Positions 9,361 through 16,725 of a DNA stretch of 59,258 nt are shown piece by piece. The position numbers and the translations under genes are program-made. The notes beneath the pieces are model-generated. The model ran no database searches. It was given only the letters and a program-made list of their open reading frames with translations, and was not told where the DNA came from. The DNA is from CAZTDD01 sp964612675 (lineage in GTDB: Bacteria > Hinthialibacterota > Hinthialibacteria > Hinthialibacterales > JAKPRU01). The stretch covers positions 1-59,258 of the forward strand of contig CAZTDD010000026.1 of assembly GCA_964612675.1 (NCBI GenBank), in the 5' to 3' direction. Within the stretch, counting starts at the first letter, position 1, and each line of letters opens with the position of its first letter.

Positions 9361-9442
9361 AAAAGGTCGCGGACGTCTTTTCGCCCGCGACCTTTGGGAT
9401 TGACTCTTGGCTCGACCTTTATCTCCCATCGGTCGCGGACGC
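9361..9442 (-). promoter_or_regulatory. Transcription attenuator of the ilvBN operon (antiterminator/terminator arms)
   Basis: On the minus strand three arms can be read: arm 1 CGTCCGCGACC (9441-9431), arm 2 AAAGGTCGCGGGCG (9395-9382) and arm 3 CGTCCGCGACCTTT (9375-9362). Arms 2 and 3 form a perfect 11-bp stem (9362-9372 with 9385-9395) followed by a run of five U and a U-rich stretch, which is a terminator. Arm 1 is identical over 11 bases to the start of arm 3 and can pair with arm 2 (one G-U pair) as an antiterminator. Arm 1 overlaps the last codons of the leader peptide, so a ribosome that reaches the stop masks it and permits termination. A ribosome stalled on the Val codons leaves it free. 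Confidence 0.88.
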
Positions 9443-9511
9443 ACGTATGGATACAACAACGACGACCGCGCCGAGAGAAAGACTATGGGGAAGAAAGGCC
9501 GATGTTTCCAT
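9419..9511 (-). CDS. ilvBN leader peptide (30 aa), five consecutive Val codons
   Basis: A 30-codon reading frame from ATG (9511) to TAA (9419) encodes METSAFLPHSLSLGA, then five Val in a row (codons 16-20, positions 9466-9452: GTC GTC GTT GTT GTA), then SIRASATDGR. This matches the design of the enterobacterial IvbL leader peptide, which senses Val/Leu. The last Val codon is ten bases from arm 1 of the attenuator, the distance expected for stall-controlled pairing. There is no clear Shine-Dalgarno site. The predicted transcript starts only a few bases before the ATG, so translation may be near-leaderless. The same frame is open further upstream, but that part lies before the predicted promoter. 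Confidence 0.8.
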   Translation of the reverse strand: METSAFLPHSLSLGAVVVVVSIRASATDGR

Positions 9512-9524
9512 GATTACTGGCGAT

Positions 9525-9553
9525 ACTCTAACGAACGGGCTGAATCGAGTCAA
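9525..9553 (-). promoter_or_regulatory. Sigma70-type promoter of the ilv operon
   Basis: On the minus strand a -35 box TTGACT (9553-9548; 5 of 6 consensus) is followed after exactly 17 bases by a -10 box TAGAGT (9530-9525; 4 of 6). Transcription would start near 9518, about 7 bases before the leader-peptide ATG at 9511. This suits the attenuator that follows. Predicted from sequence only. Confidence 0.65.
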
Positions 9554-9690
9554 GTTAGGGGGCTTGTTTTTGAAATTTGTCAAGCGTGCTGGACGCCGCG
9601 TTCGTTTTGACGGACAATTGCATCGGACAGTCCGAGACCGGATTCGGCTGTCTTTGTACATAAGCTCTGCGTCACAGGAGGAACCTGAAC

Positions 9691-10992
9691 ATGTCAAGAC
9701 GCGCTATCGTTTGTAGTGGGATCGTCATAGTACTCGCCGGGATGGTCACGGCCCAGCAGCTCGAGCCGGTCGTTGTGGTCACGGATACTGCGGGACCTCA
9801 GCAGTTTCCGGATATTGCGTACGGCAGCGTAGGCAACGAATTCCTCGTTGTCTGGGAACAGGTGGACGACAGCGACAACTACGACATCTACGGTCGTATG
9901 CTGGACGGAACCACCGGAGAACCAAAGGGAGATGTATTCCCGATTCTCGTCGACGATTCGGTCGATCTCGAAGCGCCCGAAGTCGCGTACAATCCCGATT
10001 CCGACCAGTTTATTGTGATCTGCCGTGTGGCAAGCACAATCGATGTCTACGGTCAGCTCGTGGCAAACGGGAAACGCGCGGGGACGGACTTCTTCATCGC
10101 AAAGTCATCCGGACCGACCTTCTTCGATCCGGCGGCGCGTGCACGGGTCGCTTCGATCAGCTATAAGCCCACGGGACAGGAGTGGTTTGTCGGATTGACG
10201 CCCAACGAGAGTGCGGCATACATGTTCTTGGCAAGCGATGGCGAACCGGTAACCGATCTAATTCAGAATCTCGGCAGCGGAACGAATCCGGCAACTGCGT
10301 GGAGCACCGGCAGCGACGTCGGGATCGTTGCGTACGAAGACCGTCGGTCGCGAGATACTGGAGCGGAGAACCTCTCGTGCTTCCTAACGGATGAGGCCGG
10401 GAATCCGCTTCACGATGAACCGATCCTGCTGCGCGATCAGGCCAACGCGGAAGAGTCCCCTCGGGTCGCGTACAACAGCGATGACGATCAGTTCCTGGTG
10501 ATCTGGGATGAGCGGCTCAGTTGGGCGGACGACAGCGGCGGAGCCCGCACGACGGACACGTTCGGCCAGATCGTTGGCACTGACGGAACGCTGATCGGCG
10601 AGCCGATCCCCATCGAAGCATCCACACCATACACCCTGAGACAAGATGTCGATTACAGTCCGCAGGCGGGCGTGTATCTCGTTGTCTGGAAAGGCGATGA
10701 CGTAAACAGTTTCGCATTTGCGGATATCAATGGTCGCATGGTGAATCGAGATGGATCGATGCCCGCCGAGAAGTTTTTGATTTACGACAGCGGCGATGAC
10801 GACACCTCCGATCCGGATAACGAACAATATTACGACGAATCCAAGCTACCGGTAGTCGCTGCAAATTCCGCCGGTGAGTTCTTTGTCGTGTGGGAGGAAG
10901 GCGGAACGAATCGAGATCCACAGGACAGGGACATCATGGGCCGGTTTGTCAGCACGCAGAGCGGGGTCGTGGGCTGGGAACTGTTGAAGTGA
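9691..10992 (+). CDS. Secreted repeat protein, probable beta-propeller (433 aa)
   Basis: Exported protein of unknown function. An N-terminal signal peptide (SRRAIVCSGIVIVLAGMVTAQQ, cleavage after about residue 22) is followed by several repeats of a pattern like IAYGSVGNEFLVVWEQ...YDIYGRML, AYNPDSDQFIVICR...DVYGQLV, AYNSDDDQFLVIWDE...TFGQIV and YSPQAGVYLVVWKG...INGRMV. Each repeat predicts about four beta-strands, which suggests a beta-propeller. Such proteins are common in Planctomycetes-like and myxobacterial genomes. A strong AGGAGG at 9676-9681 supports the start. It is transcribed divergently from the ilv operon, and its ribosome-binding site lies about 130 bases behind the ilv promoter. 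Confidence 0.75.
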   Translation: MSRRAIVCSGIVIVLAGMVTAQQLEPVVVVTDTAGPQQFPDIAYGSVGNEFLVVWEQVDDSDNYDIYGRMLDGTTGEPKGDVFPILVDDSVDLEAPEVAYNPDSDQFIVICRVASTIDVYGQLVANGKRAGTDFFIAKSSGPTFFDPAARARVASISYKPTGQEWFVGLTPNESAAYMFLASDGEPVTDLIQNLGSGTNPATAWSTGSDVGIVAYEDRRSRDTGAENLSCFLTDEAGNPLHDEPILLRDQANAEESPRVAYNSDDDQFLVIWDERLSWADDSGGARTTDTFGQIVGTDGTLIGEPIPIEASTPYTLRQDVDYSPQAGVYLVVWKGDDVNSFAFADINGRMVNRDGSMPAEKFLIYDSGDDDTSDPDNEQYYDESKLPVVAANSAGEFFVVWEEGGTNRDPQDRDIMGRFVSTQSGVVGWELLK

Positions 10993-11070
10993 AAAGGTTG
11001 TGAAACAGGAAGGCACAAAGGAGATACGAAGACACGAAAAGGCAAGGAAACCGACTCGAAAAAAGGCCGG

Positions 11071-11421
11071 ATGACATATACAGTCAAAATAACAAACCGG
11101 GCGAAAAGAGACCTGAAGTCAATCCCCGCAAGGGATAGAGATGTCATCGCTGAAGGAATCGACGGACTCGGAACCGATCTTCGTGGGAACGTCAAACGGT
11201 TGACCCGTTATAGCTTTGAGTATCGATTACGGATCGGTGACTATTGAGTACTATTTGACGTTGAGAACAGCGTTATCATTATTCACAGGATTGCGTTGCG
11301 TCGAGACTTATACCAAGGGCTGATGGAGGCAGACCATGAGAAAACTGGAATTGACTCCGAGGGTTTTGGAAAAAGACGGCAAGAAGATGTTTGTTGTTTT
11401 GCCTTACGAACAGTTCACTGA
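11071..11421 (+). pseudogene. RelE/ParE-type toxin gene broken by a nonsense codon
   Basis: The frame from ATG 11071 begins MTYTVKITNRAKRDLKSIP and continues to YSFEYRLRIGDY, then hits TGA at 11245-11247 (codon 59). Reading through, the same frame continues VLFDVENSVIIIHRIALRRDLYQ, the usual end of a RelE/ParE toxin. In the family the GDY is normally followed by Arg, so a CGA-to-TGA change explains the stop. The frame finally closes at 11421, well inside the next gene. The toxin should therefore be a 58-residue fragment lacking its C-terminal strands and catalytic basic residues. The antitoxin-type gene starts before the end of this frame, giving a toxin-first arrangement. Confidence 0.8.
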
Positions 11422-11629
11422 ATTGGCGGAGCGCCTGGAGGAATTGGAAGACCTGTGCGACTTGAGAGAGGCAAAACTGGAGGCTGTCGGCGAGGATTAC
11501 CTCTCATGGGAGAGTGTGAAAGAGGAATTGGCAATTGGAACGGGTGATGCACAGAATATTAAAGTCACCAGTCAGAGTTTCTACATAGGTAAGTATGAGG
11601 TGACGCAGGCGCAATGGGAACTGGGCTGA
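11336..11629 (+). CDS. Antitoxin-like protein fused to a SUMF1-domain fragment (97 aa)
   Basis: Residues 1-64 (MRKLELTPRVLEKDGKKM, VVLPYEQFTELAERLEELEDLCDLREAK) resemble Phd/YefM-like antitoxins that accompany RelE toxins in toxin-first operons. From about residue 70 the sequence changes to KVTSQSFYIGKYEVTQAQWE, a typical stretch from the start of a formylglycine-generating-enzyme (SUMF1) domain; compare KVTISKPFYIGKYEITQAQW in the protein at 46098-46934. It stops two codons later. I read this as an antitoxin gene whose 3' end was joined by recombination to a short piece of a SUMF1 gene. The toxin partner just upstream is already broken, so the locus is probably a relic, though the antitoxin part could still fold. 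Confidence 0.7.
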   Translation: MRKLELTPRVLEKDGKKMFVVLPYEQFTELAERLEELEDLCDLREAKLEAVGEDYLSWESVKEELAIGTGDAQNIKVTSQSFYIGKYEVTQAQWELG

Positions 11630-11760
11630 TTGACATCCTTTATCTCCCGATAGATAATCCTAATTGTTGATTTTCAATTTAACGAGTTTTCTTCGGGGGA
11701 TTGTGTGTGCATTGCCGACGCGGTTTCATGATAGACAAAGACTAAGGAGGGAATAGGATC

Positions 11761-12195
11761 ATGCCAATTAGAGTCTTGTTGGACATACCTGAGAGCGCGT
11801 TCTCACTGTTTTCCGGAGACGCGGACGAGTTCGTTCGGGAGATGCGGATTGCAGCGGCTGTGAAATGGTTCGAGATGGGGAAACTCTCCGAGTCGAAAGC
11901 GGCGGAGCTGACTGGAATGAGTCAGGAGGAGTTTGTCCATACTCTGCGTCGGTACGGTGTGTCGCCATTCCAAAGCGATTCGGTGGGAGAAACGCGGGAA
12001 GAAAACTCCAGCCAATTTCCGCATGACTTCTGGCAATCGCCGACTATCGAGGAATTGGCCGCTGCGCAAGGAGTGGGACCTGTTCAAGATGTCGGGTCAC
12101 TCAGTGGAACCTGGCCGGGAGAACCTAACGACGGTTTCGAAGAAACCATCGGGGATCTCCGGCAGGAAGACGTGATGCGAGAAAGCCGCCCATGA
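11761..12195 (+). CDS. UPF0175-type antitoxin with extra C-terminal antitoxin-like segment (144 aa)
   Basis: Predicted DNA-binding antitoxin of the PIN toxin encoded downstream. Residues about 1-65 match UPF0175: EFVREMRIAAAVKWFEMGKLSESKAAELTGMSQEEFVHTLRRYGVSP, a small helix-turn-helix domain. The rest is longer than usual. Residues about 83-140 (DFWQSPTIEELAAAQGVGPVQDVGSLSGTWP...) resemble the toxin-binding tail of another class of VapB-like antitoxins, so the protein looks like a two-module antitoxin. A strong AGGAGG precedes the ATG. The stop overlaps the toxin start by four bases (12192-12195), which implies coupled translation and probable autoregulation. Confidence 0.82.
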   Translation: MPIRVLLDIPESAFSLFSGDADEFVREMRIAAAVKWFEMGKLSESKAAELTGMSQEEFVHTLRRYGVSPFQSDSVGETREENSSQFPHDFWQSPTIEELAAAQGVGPVQDVGSLSGTWPGEPNDGFEETIGDLRQEDVMRESRP

Positions 12196-12608
12196 GCGTC
12201 TCCAGGATTATCCTCGATACGAATGTAGTGAGTTACCTTATGCGTGGCGGACTGATTGCGGAGGCATACGGAAAACGTGTACAGGGCCGCGTCGCAGCCA
12301 TATCGTTTATCACCGTCGGTGAGCTGTATTACGGTGCGGAGAACGCGAACTGGGGTGCAGATAAGAGGCAGCAGTTGGAGGAGACTCTCCAGAATTTCGT
12401 TGTCGTTCCCTTCGATAACGAGATCGCGCGCGCCTATGGTAGGATCACCGTTCAGAGAAAGCGAGCCGGAAGGCCGATCTCTTTACATGATGCCTGGATT
12501 GCGGCCTGTGCCGTAAGGCATGATCTGCCGTTGCTAACACACAATCCTAGAGATTTTCAACACATCAGCCACCTGCAGGTAGTAACCGAAACGATCCAGG
12601 CACATTGA
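12192..12608 (+). CDS. PIN-domain ribonuclease toxin, VapC type (138 aa)
   Basis: PIN domain RNase of the VapC class, which cleaves RNA in a Mg2+-dependent way when freed from its antitoxin. The acidic active-site residues are in place: D9 in IILDTNVVSYL, E44 in ITVGELYYGAE, D100 in SLHDAWIAACAV, and N118/D121 in LTHNPRDF. Full length for the family. It forms a toxin-antitoxin operon with the UPF0175-type gene it overlaps and lies next to the decayed RelE locus, so this is a small toxin-antitoxin cluster. Confidence 0.9.
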   Translation: MSVSRIILDTNVVSYLMRGGLIAEAYGKRVQGRVAAISFITVGELYYGAENANWGADKRQQLEETLQNFVVVPFDNEIARAYGRITVQRKRAGRPISLHDAWIAACAVRHDLPLLTHNPRDFQHISHLQVVTETIQAH

Positions 12609-13337
12609 GAATTGATGGATCGAAAGCGAAGTGTACCCCGGCGATCGGCGTCCGAATACTATCTGAATCCGGATGGTCCGGATGGAAGGCTATTCGGGTC
12701 AAATTTTCTCCAGGGGCGTTGCCCTGGCTATCGTACTTCACCCCGTTGGGGTGAAACACAAGAAATCCCGCCTCTTGTGCGTTTCGCACGCGGGTAACGA
12801 TCCATTACACCGCAACTCTTCTGAAATATCCTATGTCTTCTGAAATAGCCTATTGACACGCTGCATCCGGGGGAGGGATAATCCTACTGTCATCGAGTTG
12901 AGCAAGTAGCGAGTTCGCTGCTGGGAGGGCGAGCCTCCCGGCGAGCCGAAAAGCATACTTTGTTGGGAGGGCGAGCCTCCCGGCGAGCCGGACAGTATCC
13001 GAAACTCGGCTCAGCAGGAGCTTCGCCCTCCCGACTCAATGACATCGAGGATAATCCTGCAATTGGATTTCTGTCTTACCCGGAAGCGTTTTCTCAGAGG
13101 GTTGTGTGCTGTTCTGCCTCTGCCTTCCAGATCGTAGGTTTTCCTCCCGCTGGTCCAGGAGTTGAACACCTGGACCTGTTTCTCTTTGTTCTTTTTCTGT
13201 GCTTTCGCGGCTCTTTCGTGTCTTCGTGTTTCAAGATTCTTCCGGTCTGTGTCGTTGTGCTGCCGCGCACTCTCAATTCCTCTGCACAAAGATCGGTTTG
13301 TCAATCCGTGCCTGTCGGCTCCCAAAAACGTGGTACC
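12609..13337. repeat. Repeat-rich spacer without a gene
   Basis: No convincing gene. It contains (a) at about 12710-12762 a block with GGCGTTGCCCTGGCTATCGT and TTCACCCCGTTGGGGTGAA, a dispersed hairpin repeat; (b) two copies of GGGAGGGCGAGCCTCCCGGC (12926 and 12964), with an inverted relative at about 13010-13040 (GCAGGAGCTTCGCCCTCCCG), of the same family as the triplicated unit at 41267-41478; (c) at about 13150-13176 the GGTCCAGGAGTTGAAC element, also found at 15958; and (d) a pyrimidine-rich tract around 13177-13240 that complements the CACGAAGACACGAAA-type tract at about 11020-11045. The open frames here are translated repeats. Confidence 0.7.
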
Positions 13338-14015
13338 CTATTTCTCTTCTTTACTGTGCGCTTTCAGGACGCTTTTGCCCACAGGGCTTGTGCCTTCACC
13401 CAAGGAATACCGAAAGACTTCCTTTACCGCTCCTCTGACTTTTGGGTGATACCAATGCTCCCGCGTGACTTTGACTGTGCCTTCTCCACCGTCGCGGACA
13501 AACGAAATCGTCTCATCTCTTTTGACATGCATGCAATTCTCAAACTTGCCCGCAGGGACCTCCAGCGTAACGTCGTCCACCCGTTTCGCCTTGATTTTCT
13601 GGGTAAAGGTGCGCCCTTCTCCCATCATAAAGCGCGACTCGAATTCCTTCTCCTCGCCGGGCTTCAAATTCATATTGTATACGGGGTACGCAGGTTCTAT
13701 ACGTACGGTCGTGTCGCCGACTTCGATTCGATCGCACATACCGCTCTTATTCAGGTATAGCGTCGCCGGGCGATCGTCATTTTCCCCCCATTCGTCTCGT
13801 ATCAACCAGCGCTTCTCTTCTGCTTCTCCCTGAATCGAGACTACTTCCAGAACTCGATTGCCGACAATTTCCCGGTCGGGAGGCCGCCACGGCATCGGAC
13901 CTTCATGTTCGTAGACCCATTTTTCACCAACAACCCACTCATCGGCTGCATCGACTGCAATCACTGCGGTTCCTGCGATCAGAATCCCAAGAAGGAATAC
14001 TGTTAGCCTTTGCAT
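13338..14015 (-). CDS. Secreted protein of unknown function (225 aa)
   Basis: Exported protein without a recognised family. I start at the ATG at 14015 because a GGGAG site lies just upstream and a signal peptide follows at once (MQRLTVFLLGILIAGTAVIAVDAA, cleavage near residue 24). Longer readings add 27 residues of unlikely sequence. The mature part starts DEWVVGEKWVYEHEG and is beta-rich, with the block LEVPAGKFENCMHVKRDE and a late EHWYHPKVRGAVKEVFRY. This pattern is reminiscent of DUF3108-like periplasmic beta-sandwich proteins, but the match is not firm. Confidence 0.6.
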   Translation of the reverse strand: MQRLTVFLLGILIAGTAVIAVDAADEWVVGEKWVYEHEGPMPWRPPDREIVGNRVLEVVSIQGEAEEKRWLIRDEWGENDDRPATLYLNKSGMCDRIEVGDTTVRIEPAYPVYNMNLKPGEEKEFESRFMMGEGRTFTQKIKAKRVDDVTLEVPAGKFENCMHVKRDETISFVRDGGEGTVKVTREHWYHPKVRGAVKEVFRYSLGEGTSPVGKSVLKAHSKEEK

Positions 14016-14266
14016 ATCTCCCTGACTCCCTTCTTGTTTGTTCGTCGCCCATAAAAACCGCACGGTTCTCAGGTCGAAGCGATAACGAAGTAGCACGACG
14101 TACGTGGAAGACTAACACAAATGGAGGACGCTGCCGACGGGATGTGACTGCGATTTTCTCCAGATTCCTGTCGTTCCGTAATTGACAATGTTCGACAATA
14201 CAAGGCACAATAGCGAAGGCTGCAAACGGCAGAAGTTCATATCCAGCCAGGAGGGAACATAGAACC

Positions 14267-15880
14267 ATGGGAACAATGAAACGCTGCGCACACTTTTTCC
14301 ACAACCTACGGACCGTTTTGCCAATGATCCTTGTGGTAGCCATGACAACAGGAACCGTCTTCGCACAGCAGACGCAGATAAAGTGGCGGGCTTTATTCGA
14401 TCAGACCCAGGGCCAAACCGGCACCTGGACGCCATTCCCGTTTCCCGGTCTGCCCGACGACTGGAGTGGCAGCCTGGCCCAATCGTTCGAGGTCAGTGAG
14501 CCCTTCATGGGCGTAGGCATCAGCAGCCCGACCTGGAACGGCCAGGGCGCAGGCTACTGGATGGCGCTCTACGAATGGACAGGAGACTACGCCTCCTCCG
14601 TCGAGGGCATTCCGATTATGGAGAAGGAGTTCTCCGACCTGGCCGACAACGCCGTCAATACCATGACATGGGACGAACCAGCCCCGCCGGGGCAGTATCT
14701 CCTTGTAACGGATGGACCGGTGCCATCCGACACAGGGAACGTGGGGCACTGGGGCTGGGTCAACTCCTCCTTCGCCACCGGTGATTTCCCTGCCGCGTTT
14801 CAAAACGGGGATTATCTCGACCTGGTTTATGAAGCCCCAACATTGGATGTCCGCGTCGGCTATGTGAGCATACGTACATTCACCGTGGTCGAGGAATTCT
14901 ACACAATGCAGGGAGACGACCACTCGCCGATCGATCTGTTGGGTGGAAGACATGTTGGACAACGATTCGCCGCCACTGCTCCTTTCGAAGGAGTAGAGGT
15001 TCACGGCCCGACATGGTCGGTCGACGGACAAAAGGGTATGACGATACGTTTGTGGTCCTGGGCGGGCTCGTATCAGGCAACCGTCGACCAGGACCCGTTG
15101 GCGGTTTCGGTTCTCGAACAACTGGACGATAACGATTGGTTCCCATGTGTGGCCGACACAACATTGGAACCGGGTGTCTATTTCTGGGAAGCGTCGGAGC
15201 CGACCAACCCCTTCAACCCAGACGATCGCCAAATCGGCGTTTGGCTCTCAAATCAGAGTCTCTATGCGGATGGGGAAGCCTATATTAACGGTGAACCCGC
15301 TCAAGAAGTCAGCGCTACGTGGGTTCGTCTGTTCGGTGGGCCAGACCAATCCGGTACGTGGACACCTTTCCAGTTTCCCGGCCTGCCGGACGATCGATCC
15401 GGAAGCCTGGCCCAGAATTTCGAGGCAACTGAACCGTTCGTCGGTGTCGGTATTCTCAGTCCAACGTGGAACGGTGCCGGTGCCGGGTATCGGATGACAC
15501 TGTTTGAATGGACAGGCGACTATGAGTCCTCCGTCGCCGGAGAGGTTCTCGCCCGGCAAACGTTCAACAACATCACCGACAACGGCCGCAACGACCTCGT
15601 GTGGGATGCACCTCTCGAGCCGGGGCAGTATTTGCTGGTGACGGATAATCCCGTCCCGTCCGACACCGGTCTGGTCGGGCACTGGGGCTGGGTGTTTTCA
15701 CCGTACGCCGTCGGCGATGTCCCGGCAGCGTTTGAAAACGGATGGTTTGCGGACGAGATTTACGAAACGCCCAGTTTAGACGTGTATCTCGCGGTTCCGA
15801 GCGAGCAGGCGACAGGAAAGGACTTTGAATCGAGGTCCATTATTGATGAAACGAGTATTGGCTCGTGGTCGCTCTATTAA
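14267..15880 (+). CDS. Secreted protein with an internal domain duplication (537 aa)
   Basis: Extracellular protein of unknown function. Signal peptide at about residues 1-36 (...VLPMILVVAMTTGTVFAQQ). Residues about 45-195 and 355-505 are two copies of one domain: both hold GTWTPF.FPGLPDD.SGSLAQ, then SPTWNG.GAGY.M.L.EWTGDY.SSV, then PGQYLLVTD.PVPSDTG.VGHWGWV and PAAF.NG. A shorter, more divergent copy lies between them (about 215-340: GQRFAATAPFEGVEVHGPTW, PGVYFWEAS). The repeat is probably a beta-sandwich, perhaps carbohydrate-binding. An AGGAGG site lies 12 bases before the ATG. It is divergent from the secreted protein at 13338. Confidence 0.7.
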   Translation: MGTMKRCAHFFHNLRTVLPMILVVAMTTGTVFAQQTQIKWRALFDQTQGQTGTWTPFPFPGLPDDWSGSLAQSFEVSEPFMGVGISSPTWNGQGAGYWMALYEWTGDYASSVEGIPIMEKEFSDLADNAVNTMTWDEPAPPGQYLLVTDGPVPSDTGNVGHWGWVNSSFATGDFPAAFQNGDYLDLVYEAPTLDVRVGYVSIRTFTVVEEFYTMQGDDHSPIDLLGGRHVGQRFAATAPFEGVEVHGPTWSVDGQKGMTIRLWSWAGSYQATVDQDPLAVSVLEQLDDNDWFPCVADTTLEPGVYFWEASEPTNPFNPDDRQIGVWLSNQSLYADGEAYINGEPAQEVSATWVRLFGGPDQSGTWTPFQFPGLPDDRSGSLAQNFEATEPFVGVGILSPTWNGAGAGYRMTLFEWTGDYESSVAGEVLARQTFNNITDNGRNDLVWDAPLEPGQYLLVTDNPVPSDTGLVGHWGWVFSPYAVGDVPAAFENGWFADEIYETPSLDVYLAVPSEQATGKDFESRSIIDETSIGSWSLY

Positions 15881-15957
15881 CCCATCGCGAGCCCCATACC
15901 GTCGTTGCCGGCGATTTGAGCAAGAAAGGGCGCGCTTGAGGAACAAAGGGGCACGCT

Positions 15958-15982
15958 GGTCCAGGAGTTGAACTCCCGGACC
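15958..15982. repeat. Hairpin element GGTCC-A-GGAGTTGAACTCC-C-GGACC
   Basis: A nested inverted repeat (GGTCC with GGACC outside, GGAGT with ACTCC inside) stands 38 bases upstream of the pseudopilin gene. A close copy lies at about 13152-13170. It lacks a U-run on either side, so I read it as a dispersed palindromic element and not as a terminator. The rest of the spacer 15881-16019 holds nothing else I can identify. Confidence 0.5.
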
Positions 15983-16019
15983 GGCAATTTCCTTCTAACG
16001 AGCAGTAGAGAGATCGTTT

Positions 16020-16646
16020 ATGCGAAAAACGAATGCGTTCACGTTGATCGAACTTCTAATCGTTGTTGCGATTATTGGTGTTTTGGCCGCGATTGCTGTG
16101 CCGAATTTCCTGAACGCGCAGACAAAGGCAAAGATCACACGGGCTGCGGCGGACATGCGCAACATCAGCGTTGCTTTCGGCGCGTACATGGCCGACCATA
16201 ATGAGTTTCCCATGGGGATTATCATGGGCCACGATCCTCGGGAACGCTGGGGATGGGGATTCCTGCCTGAATCGTTAAGCACACCTGTGTCCTACCTGAC
16301 CACATTGCCCATCGATAAGTTCAACGTGGATTACAAAATCTTCGGTCAAAAACAGGGACTTGGCGATCAGGAAGGAAGTCCGCATACACGCTACCGAACT
16401 CGACGGCGCGCTCCCTACGATGGCCCCAACCCGGCAATGACGCCTCAAGACCACCTGAACGACTGGAACAAGATGTTGATGCGAACAGGTATCGATGGGG
16501 CGTACGTCCTTGTAAGTCCCGGTCCCGACAAGACGGAGGATATCCTTCCGAGCTATAACCCGCACGTCTATGCGATCTCCAACGGTCTCATCAGCAGCGG
16601 AGATATCGTGCTAAGCGATGGAGGCGTTGTCGGGATTGGTTCGTAG
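16020..16646 (+). CDS. Type II secretion/type IV pilin-like pseudopilin (208 aa)
   Basis: Prepilin-like protein with the N-terminal cleavage/methylation signal: RKTNAFTLIELLIVVAII, with cleavage expected before the Phe and the conserved Glu at +5, followed by the hydrophobic helix ending VLAAIAVPNFLNAQTKA. The mature part resembles GspG-like major pseudopilins of candidate phyla (ADMRNISVAFGAYMADHNEFP) and then carries a longer C-terminal region with YVLVSPGPDKTEDILPSYNP. No secretion-machinery genes are adjacent. Orphan pseudopilins like this are numerous in Planctomycetes-like and Hydrogenedentes-like genomes. A hairpin terminator follows 17 bases after the stop. Confidence 0.9.
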   Translation: MRKTNAFTLIELLIVVAIIGVLAAIAVPNFLNAQTKAKITRAAADMRNISVAFGAYMADHNEFPMGIIMGHDPRERWGWGFLPESLSTPVSYLTTLPIDKFNVDYKIFGQKQGLGDQEGSPHTRYRTRRRAPYDGPNPAMTPQDHLNDWNKMLMRTGIDGAYVLVSPGPDKTEDILPSYNPHVYAISNGLISSGDIVLSDGGVVGIGS

Positions 16647-16663
16647 GAGAATTCATTAAAGGC

Positions 16664-16693
16664 GGAGCCCCACGAGTATATCCGTGGGGCTCC
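16664..16693. terminator. Bidirectional intrinsic terminator between pseudopilin and sat
   Basis: GGAGCCCCACG (16664-16674) and CGTGGGGCTCC (16683-16693) form a perfect 11-bp stem with an 8-base loop. The + strand continues ATTTGTT and the minus strand continues GCCTTTAAT, so it can serve both convergent genes. Confidence 0.85.
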
Positions 16694-16725
16694 ATTTGTT
16701 CATTGGATTCGGCAGAGCCGTCTGC

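Noticed and set aside
12565..12789. 74-codon minus-strand ORF with FHPNGVKYDSQGNAPGEN
   Set aside because: It is the translation of a dispersed hairpin repeat and partly overlaps the PIN toxin gene.
12900..13040. CRISPR-like array in the GC-rich repeats
   Set aside because: Only two or three copies with irregular spacing, palindromic units and no cas genes.
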